From: Acidobacteriota bacterium
GTDB lineage: Bacteria; Acidobacteriota; Terriglobia; Terriglobales; Acidobacteriaceae
Assembly: GCA_003225075.1 (NCBI GenBank)
Contig: QIAP01000040.1
Location: 1-63,447 of the forward strand
Length of the DNA: 63,447 nt
Direction of reading: 5' to 3'
The notes beneath the pieces were generated by a model, which worked only from the letters and a program-made list of their open reading frames with translations, was not told where the DNA came from and made no database searches. The position numbers were made by a program, and so were the translations under genes. Positions 54,454-63,406 of the stretch are shown piece after piece (position 1 is the stretch's first letter; each line of letters opens with the position of its first letter).

Positions 54454-56423
54454 CTACCATGCCTGTGGAAATCTTCCCTTTTGGCCGGCAATGGCATACG
54501 CGTGCGCCAAAGAAGCCATGGTGTTGGGATCCGCAGAGAGGGCGGCTGCTTTTTCCAGCTGTGCAACAGCTTCTGCCGGCATACCCTTCTGTTCATAGAT
54601 GAGACCTAATCCCCAGTAACCAGTATCAAATTTTGGATCGTCCCTCAAAACCTCGTTCAATGGCTTTATCGCAGAATCGTATTGGCGCGCGAAGTAATAA
54701 ATCACTCCCACGTTCGCCTTGGCAATCTGCGAAAGTGGATCCAGTTCCTGTGCCCGCCTGATTTCGCGGACTGCGTCATCGATCCTTCCTACGGTCGAAA
54801 GATACCGGCTATAGCGGTGCCGCACCGCGGCATCATTCGGATTGATTTGGAGAGAACGCTGGAATTCCTGTTCGCCCGCAGCCCAGTCCCACTCGTAGTA
54901 AGTGTGGATATATGCCAGCGAGGCATGTGCTTCGGCAAGGGAGTCGTCGAGTTCCAATGCCCTGGCCACCGCAGCTTTGGCTTTGGGGAACACCTCATCA
55001 GGCCTTGCATTCGTGTAGAACGGAAGCACGCTGTAGTAGTCGGCGAGCGCGGCATAGGCAGGAGCATAGAGTGGATCGCTGTCCAGGGCTTGCTCGAAAT
55101 ATTGCCGGGCTTTCCCGAGGTTCTCAAGACCGCCCTTGCGCCTGTAATAGCGGCCACGGAGATAGGCATCGTGCGCATCGGCGTTCACGGGACGCGCTTT
55201 CTGCAAACGCGATTCTTCCTGGGCTGTCAGCTTGACGCGGATCTCCCCCGCCACCGACCGCGCCACCTGGCTCTGAATCGCCATTACGTCGCGCAGATCA
55301 CCATCGTAGCTCTTGGCCCACAGGTGCCGTTCGGGTACTGCCTGGATCAATTGCGCCGTGATTCGCACTTTTTCTCCCGAGCGCAGCACCGAGCCTTCAA
55401 TAACGCTATCCACACGCAGCTCGCGGGCAATCTCCGGCAGCGATTTCTTGCCACCTTTGTATTGCATCACCGAAGTGCGCGAGATCACGCGCAGAGCGCT
55501 GATTTGGGCAAGCTCTGTAATCATGGCTTCCGTCATACCATCTGCGAAATAATCCTGCGCAGGATCACCTGATAGATTTGCGAGAGGGAGATCTGCTAAC
55601 GATTGAATTTGGCCTCTGCTCCATAAGAGACTTCGTACGCCTCCGACGTTGGCTGCGACGAGCAGACCTAAAACTGCTACGAACGCTAGTGCCGCAAGCG
55701 AGAGAGCTCGCTTGGTGGCCATTCGCCGCGAAAGAGCGACACCGGTGGCCTGGTCCGAATCAGCACGAACTGAACCTAGCGCATCCGACAGTGCCTTGAG
55801 CGCAAAGCCCACTTCCTTGGCGGACTGAAAGCGCTCTTTGGGATCTTTTTCCAGACAACGGCGGATGGTTCGGTCCAGTGGAGGCGTTACGTTCGGGTTT
55901 GTTCCGGTGAGCGACGGCGGATCGTGCATCAGGATGGCGGTTAAGGTATCCACTGGGGTGTTGCCCTGAAATGCGCGCCTGGCCGACAGCATTTCGAAAA
56001 GGATCGCGCCCAGAGCAAAAATATCGGACCGGTGATCGACTTGCAGTCCACGCACCTGCTCAGGCGACATGTAGCCAATAGTTCCCATAACGATGCCCGG
56101 CACTGTGCCGCTGCCCTGTGTCATGGCTTCCGGCGATCCAAACTCTTCGGGGCGGCTCAATTTCGCCAGCCCGAAGTCGAGAATCTTGACCAAACCATTG
56201 CTCGCGAGAAAGACATTTTCGGGCTTCAGATCGCGGTGAACGATGCCTCTCAGGAAAGTGCCGCCAGCATGCTCATGCGCGGCAAGCAGGGATTCGACTT
56301 CCTTTTAAGCAGGTCTGGGTCCGAGGCACAGGCCTTTGCGAGAAAGGCCGGACGCGCATCGGGCGCAAGTTCGAGGACAGCATCCAGAAGCTTGTGAATT
56401 TCGTGCCAGGGTTCCGGCTTCAC
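54454..56423 (-). pseudogene. Degraded Ser/Thr protein kinase-TPR gene
   Basis: From GTG 56423 the frame gives the usual start of acidobacterial kinases (EPWHEIHKLLDAVLELAPDARPAF...DPDLLKR). It then breaks: a missing G at about 56301 would be needed to read on as [17 protein letters not shown]. That segment runs straight into [12 protein letters not shown], with the whole N-lobe (Gly-rich loop, VAxK lysine) absent. From there the C-lobe ([17 protein letters not shown]), a membrane helix ([19 protein letters not shown]), a FlgO-like domain ([20 protein letters not shown]) and TPR repeats are intact, ending prematurely at GRFPQAW. It cannot be an active kinase. Next to a truncated ECF sigma gene and an IS110 remnant. 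Confidence 0.85.
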
Positions 56424-56433
56424 GGGCAAGACC

Positions 56434-56819
56434 TCAGCGGTGCATTTGCCGGTACAAGTAGGCTTTGGCGATGGCCCACTGGCGCTTCAAGGTGGCAGGC
56501 GAAATCTCCAGGACTTCAGACGCCTCGTCAATCGACAAGCCCCCAAAGAAACGCAGTTCGACCAGGCGGCTTTGTTGCGGATCAGCCTCTTGGAGGCTGG
56601 TCAATGCGTCGTCGAGCGCCAGCAGGTCTACATCCTGTTGTTGGGGAATAGCCAGCCGCTCATCGAGTTGCAACTTGAACGCACCAGCCCCGCGTTTCCC
56701 TGAGCGATGACTTCTCGCGTAGTCCACGAGGATGTAACGCATGAGTTGCGCTGCGACAGCAATGAAATGATTGCGATCTTGTAGATGCCTCGGTCGCTGC
56801 CGGACCAGCCGCAGGTACA
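56434..56819 (-). pseudogene. Truncated ECF sigma factor gene
   Basis: Recognisable sigma sequence starts at about 56819 (YLRLVRQRPRHLQDRNHFIAV), includes the end of region 2 and all of region 4 (SLIDEAS-type helix-turn-helix GLSIDEASEVLEISPATLKRQW) and stops at 56434, 10 bp before the kinase start. The N-terminal about 60 residues of region 2 are missing and replaced by the IS110-type sequence at 56820-57130. In Acidobacteriota such sigma factors typically sit just before a kinase-TPR gene, as here. Confidence 0.85.
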
Positions 56820-57130
56820 CGCAATATAAAAAGGCGCCCACTTTTACGGTAGGTTGTGATTCTTCGCACCACCACTTACCGAAAAGGAGCGCCGTCATGA
56901 ACCACGCGAAGTATATCGGCATGGATGTTCACCAGGCAACGATCTCGGTTGCCGTCATAGATGGTACCGGCAAGCTGAGCATGGAATGCATTCTGGAAAC
57001 CAGAGCGGTGACCATTCTGGAGTTCATCCAAGGGCTACACGGAAGTCTCTCGCTAACTTTCGAAGAAGGAACCTCCGCCGCCTGGTTACATGACCTGCTG
57101 AAACCTCACGTCAGGGAGCTACAATTGTAA
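56820..57130 (+). mobile_element. IS110-family element remnant (5' part of transposase)
   Basis: A GAAAAGGAGC ribosome site and ATG 56897 open a 77-residue segment with the IS110 DEDD-transposase start: YIGMDVHQATISVAVID (first catalytic Asp) and LSLTFEEGTSAAW (Glu). It stops at 57130 shortly after LLKPHVREL, where full-length transposases continue for more than 250 residues. The 77-bp upstream segment is probably the element's left end. No right end or target duplication was found. Confidence 0.85.
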
Positions 57131-57234
57131 AATACTGTGCGAATACGGTTTCGGTCTCTATATGAGGCTTGCGTGATCTCCGTTTCGCATTGATTAATCG
57201 CAATGGGAATCTTGATTCTTGTGTTTAACGAACG

Positions 57235-57654
57235 ATGAGAATGAAGCGTTCTTCCACAGTCCTGGTCTTGCTCATATTGATGGTGGTGAATCCGTCAGCC
57301 TGGAGCGTCGACCGAGAAATTGTCCAGTTGGAAAGCCAACTGGAAGCACTCCAGGATCAGATGACGCGAATGCAGCAAGCCTTCGATGACCGTGTGGGGA
57401 GTATGCATGGCCTGACCAAGAAAAGCGCCGATGCCATAAACAATCTTTCGACAACCATAATGAGATTTCAGACCGCTCTCGATCGTGAACGGGTCGATTC
57501 TGCGCGTCGTGGGGAGCAGGTATCAGGGCAGATTCAAGGGCTCAACGATAACCTGGACGAGCTTAAGGCACGCTTGGCAAAGGTAAGCAAACAACTGGAA
57601 GACATAGACGCGAGGCGGCAAGACTTGAACATGCGCACCCAAAAGTCACGCTGA
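57235..57654 (+). CDS. Secreted coiled-coil protein (YbgF/CpoB N-terminal-like)
   Basis: 139 aa. Signal peptide (residues about 1-24, cut near WSVDRE), then an almost continuous coiled coil (IVQLESQLEALQDQMTRMQQAFDDRVG... and LDELKARLAKVSKQLEDIDARRQ). It resembles the trimerising N-terminal part of CpoB/YbgF but lacks the TPR domain, so it may be a truncated copy. Start ATG 57235; no strong ribosome site. Upstream of the PKD protein, possibly co-transcribed. Confidence 0.7.
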   Translation: MRMKRSSTVLVLLILMVVNPSAWSVDREIVQLESQLEALQDQMTRMQQAFDDRVGSMHGLTKKSADAINNLSTTIMRFQTALDRERVDSARRGEQVSGQIQGLNDNLDELKARLAKVSKQLEDIDARRQDLNMRTQKSR

Positions 57655-57819
57655 TCATCACGGCCGAAACCATCCTCTTAAGCCATGGCTAATGTTGGGG
57701 ATATCCCTTGTAAAGGCTATGGACTTACGAATCTGCCCACACAAATGGAGCTAGCATTAGATAACCCTACAAACCTTTGTTCCCATCTCATAAATCCAGC
57801 AAGTCAGTCTTGAACGCTC

Positions 57820-60585
57820 ATGAAGCTGCTCCGGCTCTCGAGTGATGTGATGGGCGGGCACGCGAAGAATCGTATTCGGTTCTTCACGTTTGTTCTTTTT
57901 TGGGTAGCTTCCGCAACATTCTTATACGCCGACAACCCTACTTGCTCACTCAGCGTGACGCCCCCGGGCGGCAGCGCCCCTCTAAACGTGACAGCCTCAG
58001 GCGGCTGCACCGATCTGGAGAACGACATAGTCACTGAGGTTATCGATTGGGGAGACGGAACGAACACCCCCATTCCTCCAGCATCGTTTGCGTCGTTTTC
58101 GGTTGGCCATACCTTTTCTGCAGCAGGCACCTTTAACGTTGTTTTGACAGCTACTGACAGCTTCGGGAATCAAGGGACATCTTCTCAGCAAATCGTCGTC
58201 ACTCCACCGAACGCACCGCCCTCATGCACGCTCCAGGTAGCACCCAGCAGCGGCCCTGCTCCGCTTGCAGTGACTGCGACCGGCAGCTGTACCGACCCTG
58301 AGAATGACATCATCAGCGAAGTGATCACTTGGGGTGACGGAACGAGCACGGTCGGGACAAGTGGGACCCACACTTTCATCAATCCAGGTTCGTTCACGGT
58401 TACGTTAACCGCGACAGACTCAGCGGGAAATACCGGCTCCGCGTCCCAGACGGTTACTGTAGGTAGCCCGAACGTACCGCCCTCATGCACGCTCCAGGTA
58501 GCTCCGAATAGCGGTCCTGCCCCGCTTGCAGTGACTGCGACCGGGAGTTGTACCGATCCCGAAAATGACATCGTCAGCGAAGTAATCACTTGGGGTGACG
58601 GGACGAGCACTAACGGGACAAGTGGAGCACACACCTTTACCAATGCAGGTTCATTCACAGTTACATTAAAGGCCACAGACTCGGGCGGACTTACCGGGTC
58701 CGCGTCCCAGACGGTTACTGTAAGTAATCCAAACGTGCCTCCCACTTGCGCGCTGACTGTAGCGCCGGCGAGTGGCCCTGTGCCTCTTAACGTAACTGCC
58801 AATGGTAACTGCACCGGTCATGAGAATGACATTGTGAGTACGGTAATTAACTGGGGCGATGGAACCAGTACGCAGGGGACGAACGGCCCGCACACATATT
58901 CCAGCGCGGGCACGTTTCACGTCGTGTTGACCGCCACCGATTCCGCCGGCGGCACCGGATCTGCAAGCCAGACTGTCGTCGTCGGACCTGCCAACAATGT
59001 GCCGCCCACTTGTTCCATGCAACTCTCGAGCACGAGCGGGAAAGTACCCCTTACGGTTACCGTCCAGGCAAACTGCACGGATCCTGAAAATGACATAAAG
59101 AGTACAGTGGTGGACTTCGGCGACGGATTTTACGCTGCGGGAACCACTAGCCATACGTTCGTGCGCGCAGGAACTTTCTCTGTCACCGTAGTCGCTACAG
59201 ATAGTGCGGGCAATGTTTCCAACACTGCCTCAGGCTCGGTATCGATTAGCGATGATCCGACGCTTTTTGTGGGAGTCAACAGCGGGCAAATCAAGAACTT
59301 TGACCAATCTGGAAAGGCGATTAACACGCTAAATACAGCTCGAGGCGGATCAGTCACTGGAATGGCATTCGATTGGGTGGACAACCTTTACGTTACCGAT
59401 TTCACCGCCAACGGTGTGACCAAGTTTGCCCCGAGCGGTGACGTGATCGGAGACTTCGGTGCCGGCTACAGCTGCAAACCTGAATCTATTGTCTTTGACC
59501 GCGCGGGGAACGCTTACGTTGGTGAAACCGGATGCAGTCACGCTCTCCTCAAATTCGATGCTTATGGAAATCTGCTCGCAAGCTTCGTGGTGGCCACTGA
59601 AGTCGAGGGCAGTGACTGGATCGACTTGGCTGAAGACCAATGCACAATCCTCTACACCTCTCAGGGAACGTCCGTTTTCAGCTTCAACGTCTGTACCAAT
59701 CAGCAAGGGCCTACCCTAAGCACCGGCCTGAATACCGGACTTGGTCTCCGAATACTTCCAGATGGCGGCGCCCTAATTGCAGACAAACAGGATATCGTTC
59801 GTATCGACTCGGCGGGGCGAATTATTACGCGCTATAACCCGTCCGGCGAGAGTTGCTGGGTCTCACTGACACTCGATCCGGACGGAAAGTCGTTTTGGGC
59901 GGTGGACTATTGCAGTTCGGATATTATTCGCTTCGACATCACGTCGGGCAATCAATTAACGAAATTCAATTCGGGAACCCCAACGCAGACTGTATTCGGA
60001 ATCGCCATGCGAGGCGCCACGGCTGAGACCACACCTGCGGGACCACTCATCGCTTCGCCTCCGACCGCGTCTGTGGCCGCTGGGCAGAGTGCCTCCTTGC
60101 AGCTTACGTTCTCGCCGTCCAGTGCGGCGATGAATCAGACCTTCACGTTTGCATGCGCAAACCTTCCCATAGGATCAAGTTGTTCTTTTTCTCCCGCCAC
60201 GGTAACGACCACGTCGCCCGCAACCGTAAACCTAACCATCAGCACCACAGGAAGAAGCGCGGGCCTCATGCCGTCGTCCGCTTCGCGCGTGCCCGTCTAC
60301 GCAATATGGTTGCTCGTCCCTAACTTGATCCTGCGATGCAATGCCCACAGGACCAAGAAAAACAAAAAGTTACAATTCTTCTTCTGTGCCATCGTTGTTG
60401 GCGCGCTTACAGCGTCGCTACTCGCGTGCGGTTCGTCCTCTCGAGGTGGTACTGGCTCGAGCGCCGGCCCGCCGCCTCCTACGCCAAGTAGCATGACCAC
60501 GCCGGCGGCTACCTATCCCATCATAATTCAAGCGAAATCGAACTCCTTCGCGAGTTCGACTGTAGTGAATCTCAGCGTACAGTAG
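57820..60585 (+). CDS. Secreted five-PKD-repeat / beta-propeller protein with unusual C-terminus
   Basis: 921 aa. Signal-like segment (FFTFVLFWVASATFLYA), then five PKD-type repeats of about 87 aa, each with the pattern PTCxLxVxPxSGxxPLxVTAxGxCTDxENDI...WGDGT...HTF...GTFxVxLTATDSAG. Next, an NHL/SMP-like beta-propeller region (about 480-745; GMAFDWVDNLYVTDFTANG, IVFDRAGNAYVGETG). The C-terminal region has Ig-like strands, then a hydrophobic segment (YAIWLLVPNLIL), a basic patch, a second helix (FCAIVVGALTASLLACG) and, after a Gly/Pro linker, two final beta-strands. Start ATG 57820 has no ribosome site; ATG 57850 is an alternative. Surface adhesion is an inference. Confidence 0.82.
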   Translation: MKLLRLSSDVMGGHAKNRIRFFTFVLFWVASATFLYADNPTCSLSVTPPGGSAPLNVTASGGCTDLENDIVTEVIDWGDGTNTPIPPASFASFSVGHTFSAAGTFNVVLTATDSFGNQGTSSQQIVVTPPNAPPSCTLQVAPSSGPAPLAVTATGSCTDPENDIISEVITWGDGTSTVGTSGTHTFINPGSFTVTLTATDSAGNTGSASQTVTVGSPNVPPSCTLQVAPNSGPAPLAVTATGSCTDPENDIVSEVITWGDGTSTNGTSGAHTFTNAGSFTVTLKATDSGGLTGSASQTVTVSNPNVPPTCALTVAPASGPVPLNVTANGNCTGHENDIVSTVINWGDGTSTQGTNGPHTYSSAGTFHVVLTATDSAGGTGSASQTVVVGPANNVPPTCSMQLSSTSGKVPLTVTVQANCTDPENDIKSTVVDFGDGFYAAGTTSHTFVRAGTFSVTVVATDSAGNVSNTASGSVSISDDPTLFVGVNSGQIKNFDQSGKAINTLNTARGGSVTGMAFDWVDNLYVTDFTANGVTKFAPSGDVIGDFGAGYSCKPESIVFDRAGNAYVGETGCSHALLKFDAYGNLLASFVVATEVEGSDWIDLAEDQCTILYTSQGTSVFSFNVCTNQQGPTLSTGLNTGLGLRILPDGGALIADKQDIVRIDSAGRIITRYNPSGESCWVSLTLDPDGKSFWAVDYCSSDIIRFDITSGNQLTKFNSGTPTQTVFGIAMRGATAETTPAGPLIASPPTASVAAGQSASLQLTFSPSSAAMNQTFTFACANLPIGSSCSFSPATVTTTSPATVNLTISTTGRSAGLMPSSASRVPVYAIWLLVPNLILRCNAHRTKKNKKLQFFFCAIVVGALTASLLACGSSSRGGTGSSAGPPPPTPSSMTTPAATYPIIIQAKSNSFASSTVVNLSVQ
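58215..58737 (+). repeat. Two nearly identical 261-bp repeats within the PKD gene
   Basis: The DNA for PKD repeats 2 and 3 (starting at about 58215 and 58476) is far more similar than that for the others, including synonymous sites (for example CCGCCCTCATGCACGCTCC in both). This implies a recent duplication or gene conversion of one 87-codon unit. Confidence 0.75.
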
Positions 60586-60608
60586 ATGGAACTCGAACTG
60601 GAGAAGTC

Positions 60609-61457
60609 ATGAAGATCAAAGTTAGTTTTCAACCATTGCAGCGTTCTATTGCGGTGTTGCTTTGCTTTCTTCTGTCTCCTCTCTCGGCTCCCACATTCGC
60701 GGATGACAACAACTCCAGCTTCGACGAGCCGGTAGGTAAAATCACGGGCCTGGTTTCAATCGCAACCCGAAACCGAACCAATTCGAATATTAGAGACGTA
60801 GTACGTGCCAAGGACAATCTCAGTACCAATACATCCGGCCGCATGCGCATCGAGTTACACGACGGCTCAATTTTAAGTGTCGGATCAGAAAGTGAATTGA
60901 AGATCGTTAAGCATAATCCCGCGACCGGGGAGACCCGTGTGGAGTTAACCGATGGGCGCCTTCGCAGTCGGGTGGTAAAGGTCCGAAAATCAGGTAGTAA
61001 TTTTGAAGTAACTACTCCCCATGCGACTATTACAGCGATAGGAACAGACTTTTTCCTGGACACCAGCCGTTCTCGGACGCATGTGATTGTATATTCCGGC
61101 GTAGTGGTAGTTACCGCGGGCCGGGGAACAGGCAACTCACCCGCGAGATTCGCGCTCGATGTTGCCGCCGGACAGAACGTATGGGTGGATGCAAATGGTA
61201 TCAGCCGTTTGCAACTTACGCCTGACGACGTAGAGCAGGAAACAATTGCCGAAACCGTGATACCTAACGAAGTTGGCAGCTCCATCGCGGGGAATGCCTC
61301 GACTGTCACTAAGCATTCTCATCTTCGACGAAATGCGCTGGTTGGAGTGATTGTTGGCGGGGCGATCGTGGGTGCATTAGCAGCGCGTGGTGGATCAAAA
61401 TCGCCCTCGTCCCCGCCTGCAAATACGACATCGCCCCCCACAATTCCGCCACAATAG
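60609..61457 (+). CDS. FecR-domain secreted protein with C-terminal membrane segment
   Basis: 282 aa. Signal peptide (residues about 1-31), then a FecR-type beta domain (VRAKDNLSTNTSGRMRIELHDGSILSVGSESELKIVKH, then TTPHATITAIGTDFFLD, VYSGVVVVTA and AAGQNVWVD), a linker, a membrane helix (NALVGVIVGGAIVGALAA) and a Pro/Ser-rich tail. Not linked to a FecI sigma factor or FecA receptor here. The ATG is 23 bp after the PKD gene's stop, behind CTGGAG, so the two are likely one operon. Confidence 0.87.
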   Translation: MKIKVSFQPLQRSIAVLLCFLLSPLSAPTFADDNNSSFDEPVGKITGLVSIATRNRTNSNIRDVVRAKDNLSTNTSGRMRIELHDGSILSVGSESELKIVKHNPATGETRVELTDGRLRSRVVKVRKSGSNFEVTTPHATITAIGTDFFLDTSRSRTHVIVYSGVVVVTAGRGTGNSPARFALDVAAGQNVWVDANGISRLQLTPDDVEQETIAETVIPNEVGSSIAGNASTVTKHSHLRRNALVGVIVGGAIVGALAARGGSKSPSSPPANTTSPPTIPPQ

Positions 61458-61538
61458 GGAATACTCGCGTGCCTTGCCTCGAAGCGTCGCGATGCAGTGT
61501 TTGTCGGAGCGGAGAATACAGTCTTGGTCGCGCTGCCG

Positions 61539-61925
61539 TCAGGTACAGGTGAGCGTAGCGGTCCCGTTGACCGACGATGAAGTATTTTGAACTCCGGTCC
61601 CGAGTGTTAGCACCAGATTCGCCGGGGCGCTTGCCGTGATTGTCACTGCTCCGGGAGCAATGCAAGTCGCAGTACCACCGGTATCGATAGTTGCTATTGC
61701 GGTGTTCGACGACTTCCAGGTGAGACCATCTGCTATCGTGAGCATCCGACTGGTCTTGTTGTCGAATGTTCCCGTTGCGGTATAACCCACGGTAGTTTGC
61801 GGGCTACTAGTAGCAGTCGCAGTCGTGGGAGCTACGGCGATGCTCACCAACTTGGGGTGACCAGCTCCGCAACCAACAAGCAGCGCAATCACGATGAAAA
61901 TAGCGGCCAAGTGAGGAGATTTCAT
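61539..61925 (-). CDS. Small Ig-like (BIG2) lipoprotein
   Basis: 128 aa. Lipobox ALLVGC (lipidated cysteine at about residue 19), then one bacterial Ig-like domain (VSIAVAPTTATATSSPQTTVGYTATGTFDN...LTWKSSNTAIATIDTGGTATCIAPGAVTITASA). Transcribed toward the FecR gene (convergent). Function unknown. Confidence 0.82.
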   Translation of the reverse strand: MKSPHLAAIFIVIALLVGCGAGHPKLVSIAVAPTTATATSSPQTTVGYTATGTFDNKTSRMLTIADGLTWKSSNTAIATIDTGGTATCIAPGAVTITASAPANLVLTLGTGVQNTSSSVNGTATLTCT

Positions 61926-62183
61926 AATGCCTCCAGAACCGTTAGATGCAAAGAGATGCGCCCCCTTCGTTGTGTTCTTCAGAATTTGAGGCGAAATATG
62001 GCGGCACCCCGCGTCATGACCGCGTCATTAGCGAAAAAGCAGCAAAGGTTCGGACCTAGGGGGCATGAGACACTTAATCCGTGTTCATCTACTAATCGCA
62101 GAATTTTGAAGTGAGAGAGGAGGGGTAACTTATGATTCAGAGCTTCTCATTCCTGAGCAGCCAATTGTTTTTGGCCCATGACA

Positions 62184-63406
62184 CTACCCGGCTTGTACGA
62201 GACGGTAAACAATTCCGTTAGTATAATCAAGAAGGTACAACTCTCCTGACGCGTCCTGTCCGAAAGCACTAATGATCTTTCCTGAGGAAAGCAGCAAGAC
62301 CCGCTGCCACGTTCCAGGTAAGACTTCCCGCAGACCCCACACCTTTCCGCTGCCACGTTCCAGGTAAGACTTCCCGCAGACCCCACACCTTTCCGCTCAG
62401 GTAATCACCGAAAACATAAACGCCTTGAAGGGCTGGCATGGCCGAGCCTCGATACACGTAACCGCCAATAACGGCCTCTCCCAGCGAGTGCGAATATTCG
62501 GCGATCGGCGTTGTCAAGCCCATCATGTCGCAGTTTGCAGTGGGCGGGGGATAACAATGGAATCCCTCCATGATGTTCCAGCCATAGTTGCGACCGCGCC
62601 GGATGATGTCCACCTCTTCATAATTATCTTGCCCAACATCCCCCGCGAACAGCCGATGCGTGCCGCCACGATCGAATGAAAAGCGCCACGGGTTTCGCAG
62701 ACCATACGCCCAGATTTCGCCACGGGCTGAAGGATTACCGACAAATGGATTGTCTGGGAGAATCACGTAAGGCGTTCCTGAGTCTACATTGATGCGCAGC
62801 AATTTGCCCAAAAGCGTGCCTAATTTCTGTCCGTTGCCCAGCAGATCGCCTACTGAACCTCCATCACCCAGCGCGATGAAGAGAAACTTATCCGGGACGA
62901 AAGCCAATTGGCCGCCATTGTGGTTATCGAATGGTTGATCTATTACCAGGATCTTCTTCCTCCTGGGATCAGCTTTATTCGGATCGGTTGAAGAGACGTG
63001 GTATTCAGCGATCACGGTTTGCAGTTGACCGTTCACCCTCCTCGTATAGTTGACGAAAAAGCGGCCATTTGTCTTGTACAACGGATGAAACACCAGCCCC
63101 AACAACCCCTCTTCCCCGCCCCACTCCACGAGGTTGGTGATATTGAGGAAAGGGCCGGGAAGCAGCGCTCCTCTCTGAATGATGCGGATCGTGCCGCCCT
63201 GTTCGACGATAAAAAGCCGTCCCGTGCCATCTTTGGCAGTCGCGAAGTCCAAGGGGTTTGTGAGTCCCGCGACCAACATTTTCAACGCCAATATTGGCGG
63301 TGCACTCGAAGAATCGGCTGCCACGCACGTTGATGATGCGAGTGTGATTCCCAGAAAGAAACAGAAAAACTACAGCCTTGGTTCTGACGTCACCGGAATT
63401 TGGCAT
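62184..63406 (-). pseudogene. Broken PQQ-type glucose/sorbosone dehydrogenase gene
   Basis: From ATG 63406 (GGGAG upstream) a signal peptide begins, but one extra T in TTTCTTTCTGG (about 63355-63360) breaks it; without it the frame reads FLFLLGITLASSTCVAADSSS and enters the intact propeller body. The body (about 330 residues) has the family landmarks LDFATAKDGTGRLFIVEQ, EEGLLGLVFHP, HNGGQLAFVPD and GLRNPWRFSFD. A 46-bp tandem duplication (62303-62394) then shifts frame at the end: GKVWGLREVLPGTWQR should continue VLLLSSGKIISAFGQDASG and LYLLDYTNGIVYRLVQAG to the TAG at 62184. A periplasmic aldose dehydrogenase inactivated at both ends. Confidence 0.85.
62303..62394. repeat. Perfect 46-bp tandem duplication in the PQQ dehydrogenase gene
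   Basis: Copies 62303-62348 and 62349-62394 are identical, starting GCTGCCACGTTCCAGGTAAG and ending CACACCTTTCC. Because 46 is not a multiple of 3, it shifts the frame; deletion of one copy restores the family-typical C-terminus. Confidence 0.95.

Noticed and set aside
56820-57130. Complete IS110 element
   Set aside because: The transposase stops after about 77 residues and no right end is visible.
58215-59250. CRISPR-like repetition
   Set aside because: The repetition is in-frame coding sequence for PKD domains with an 87-codon period.
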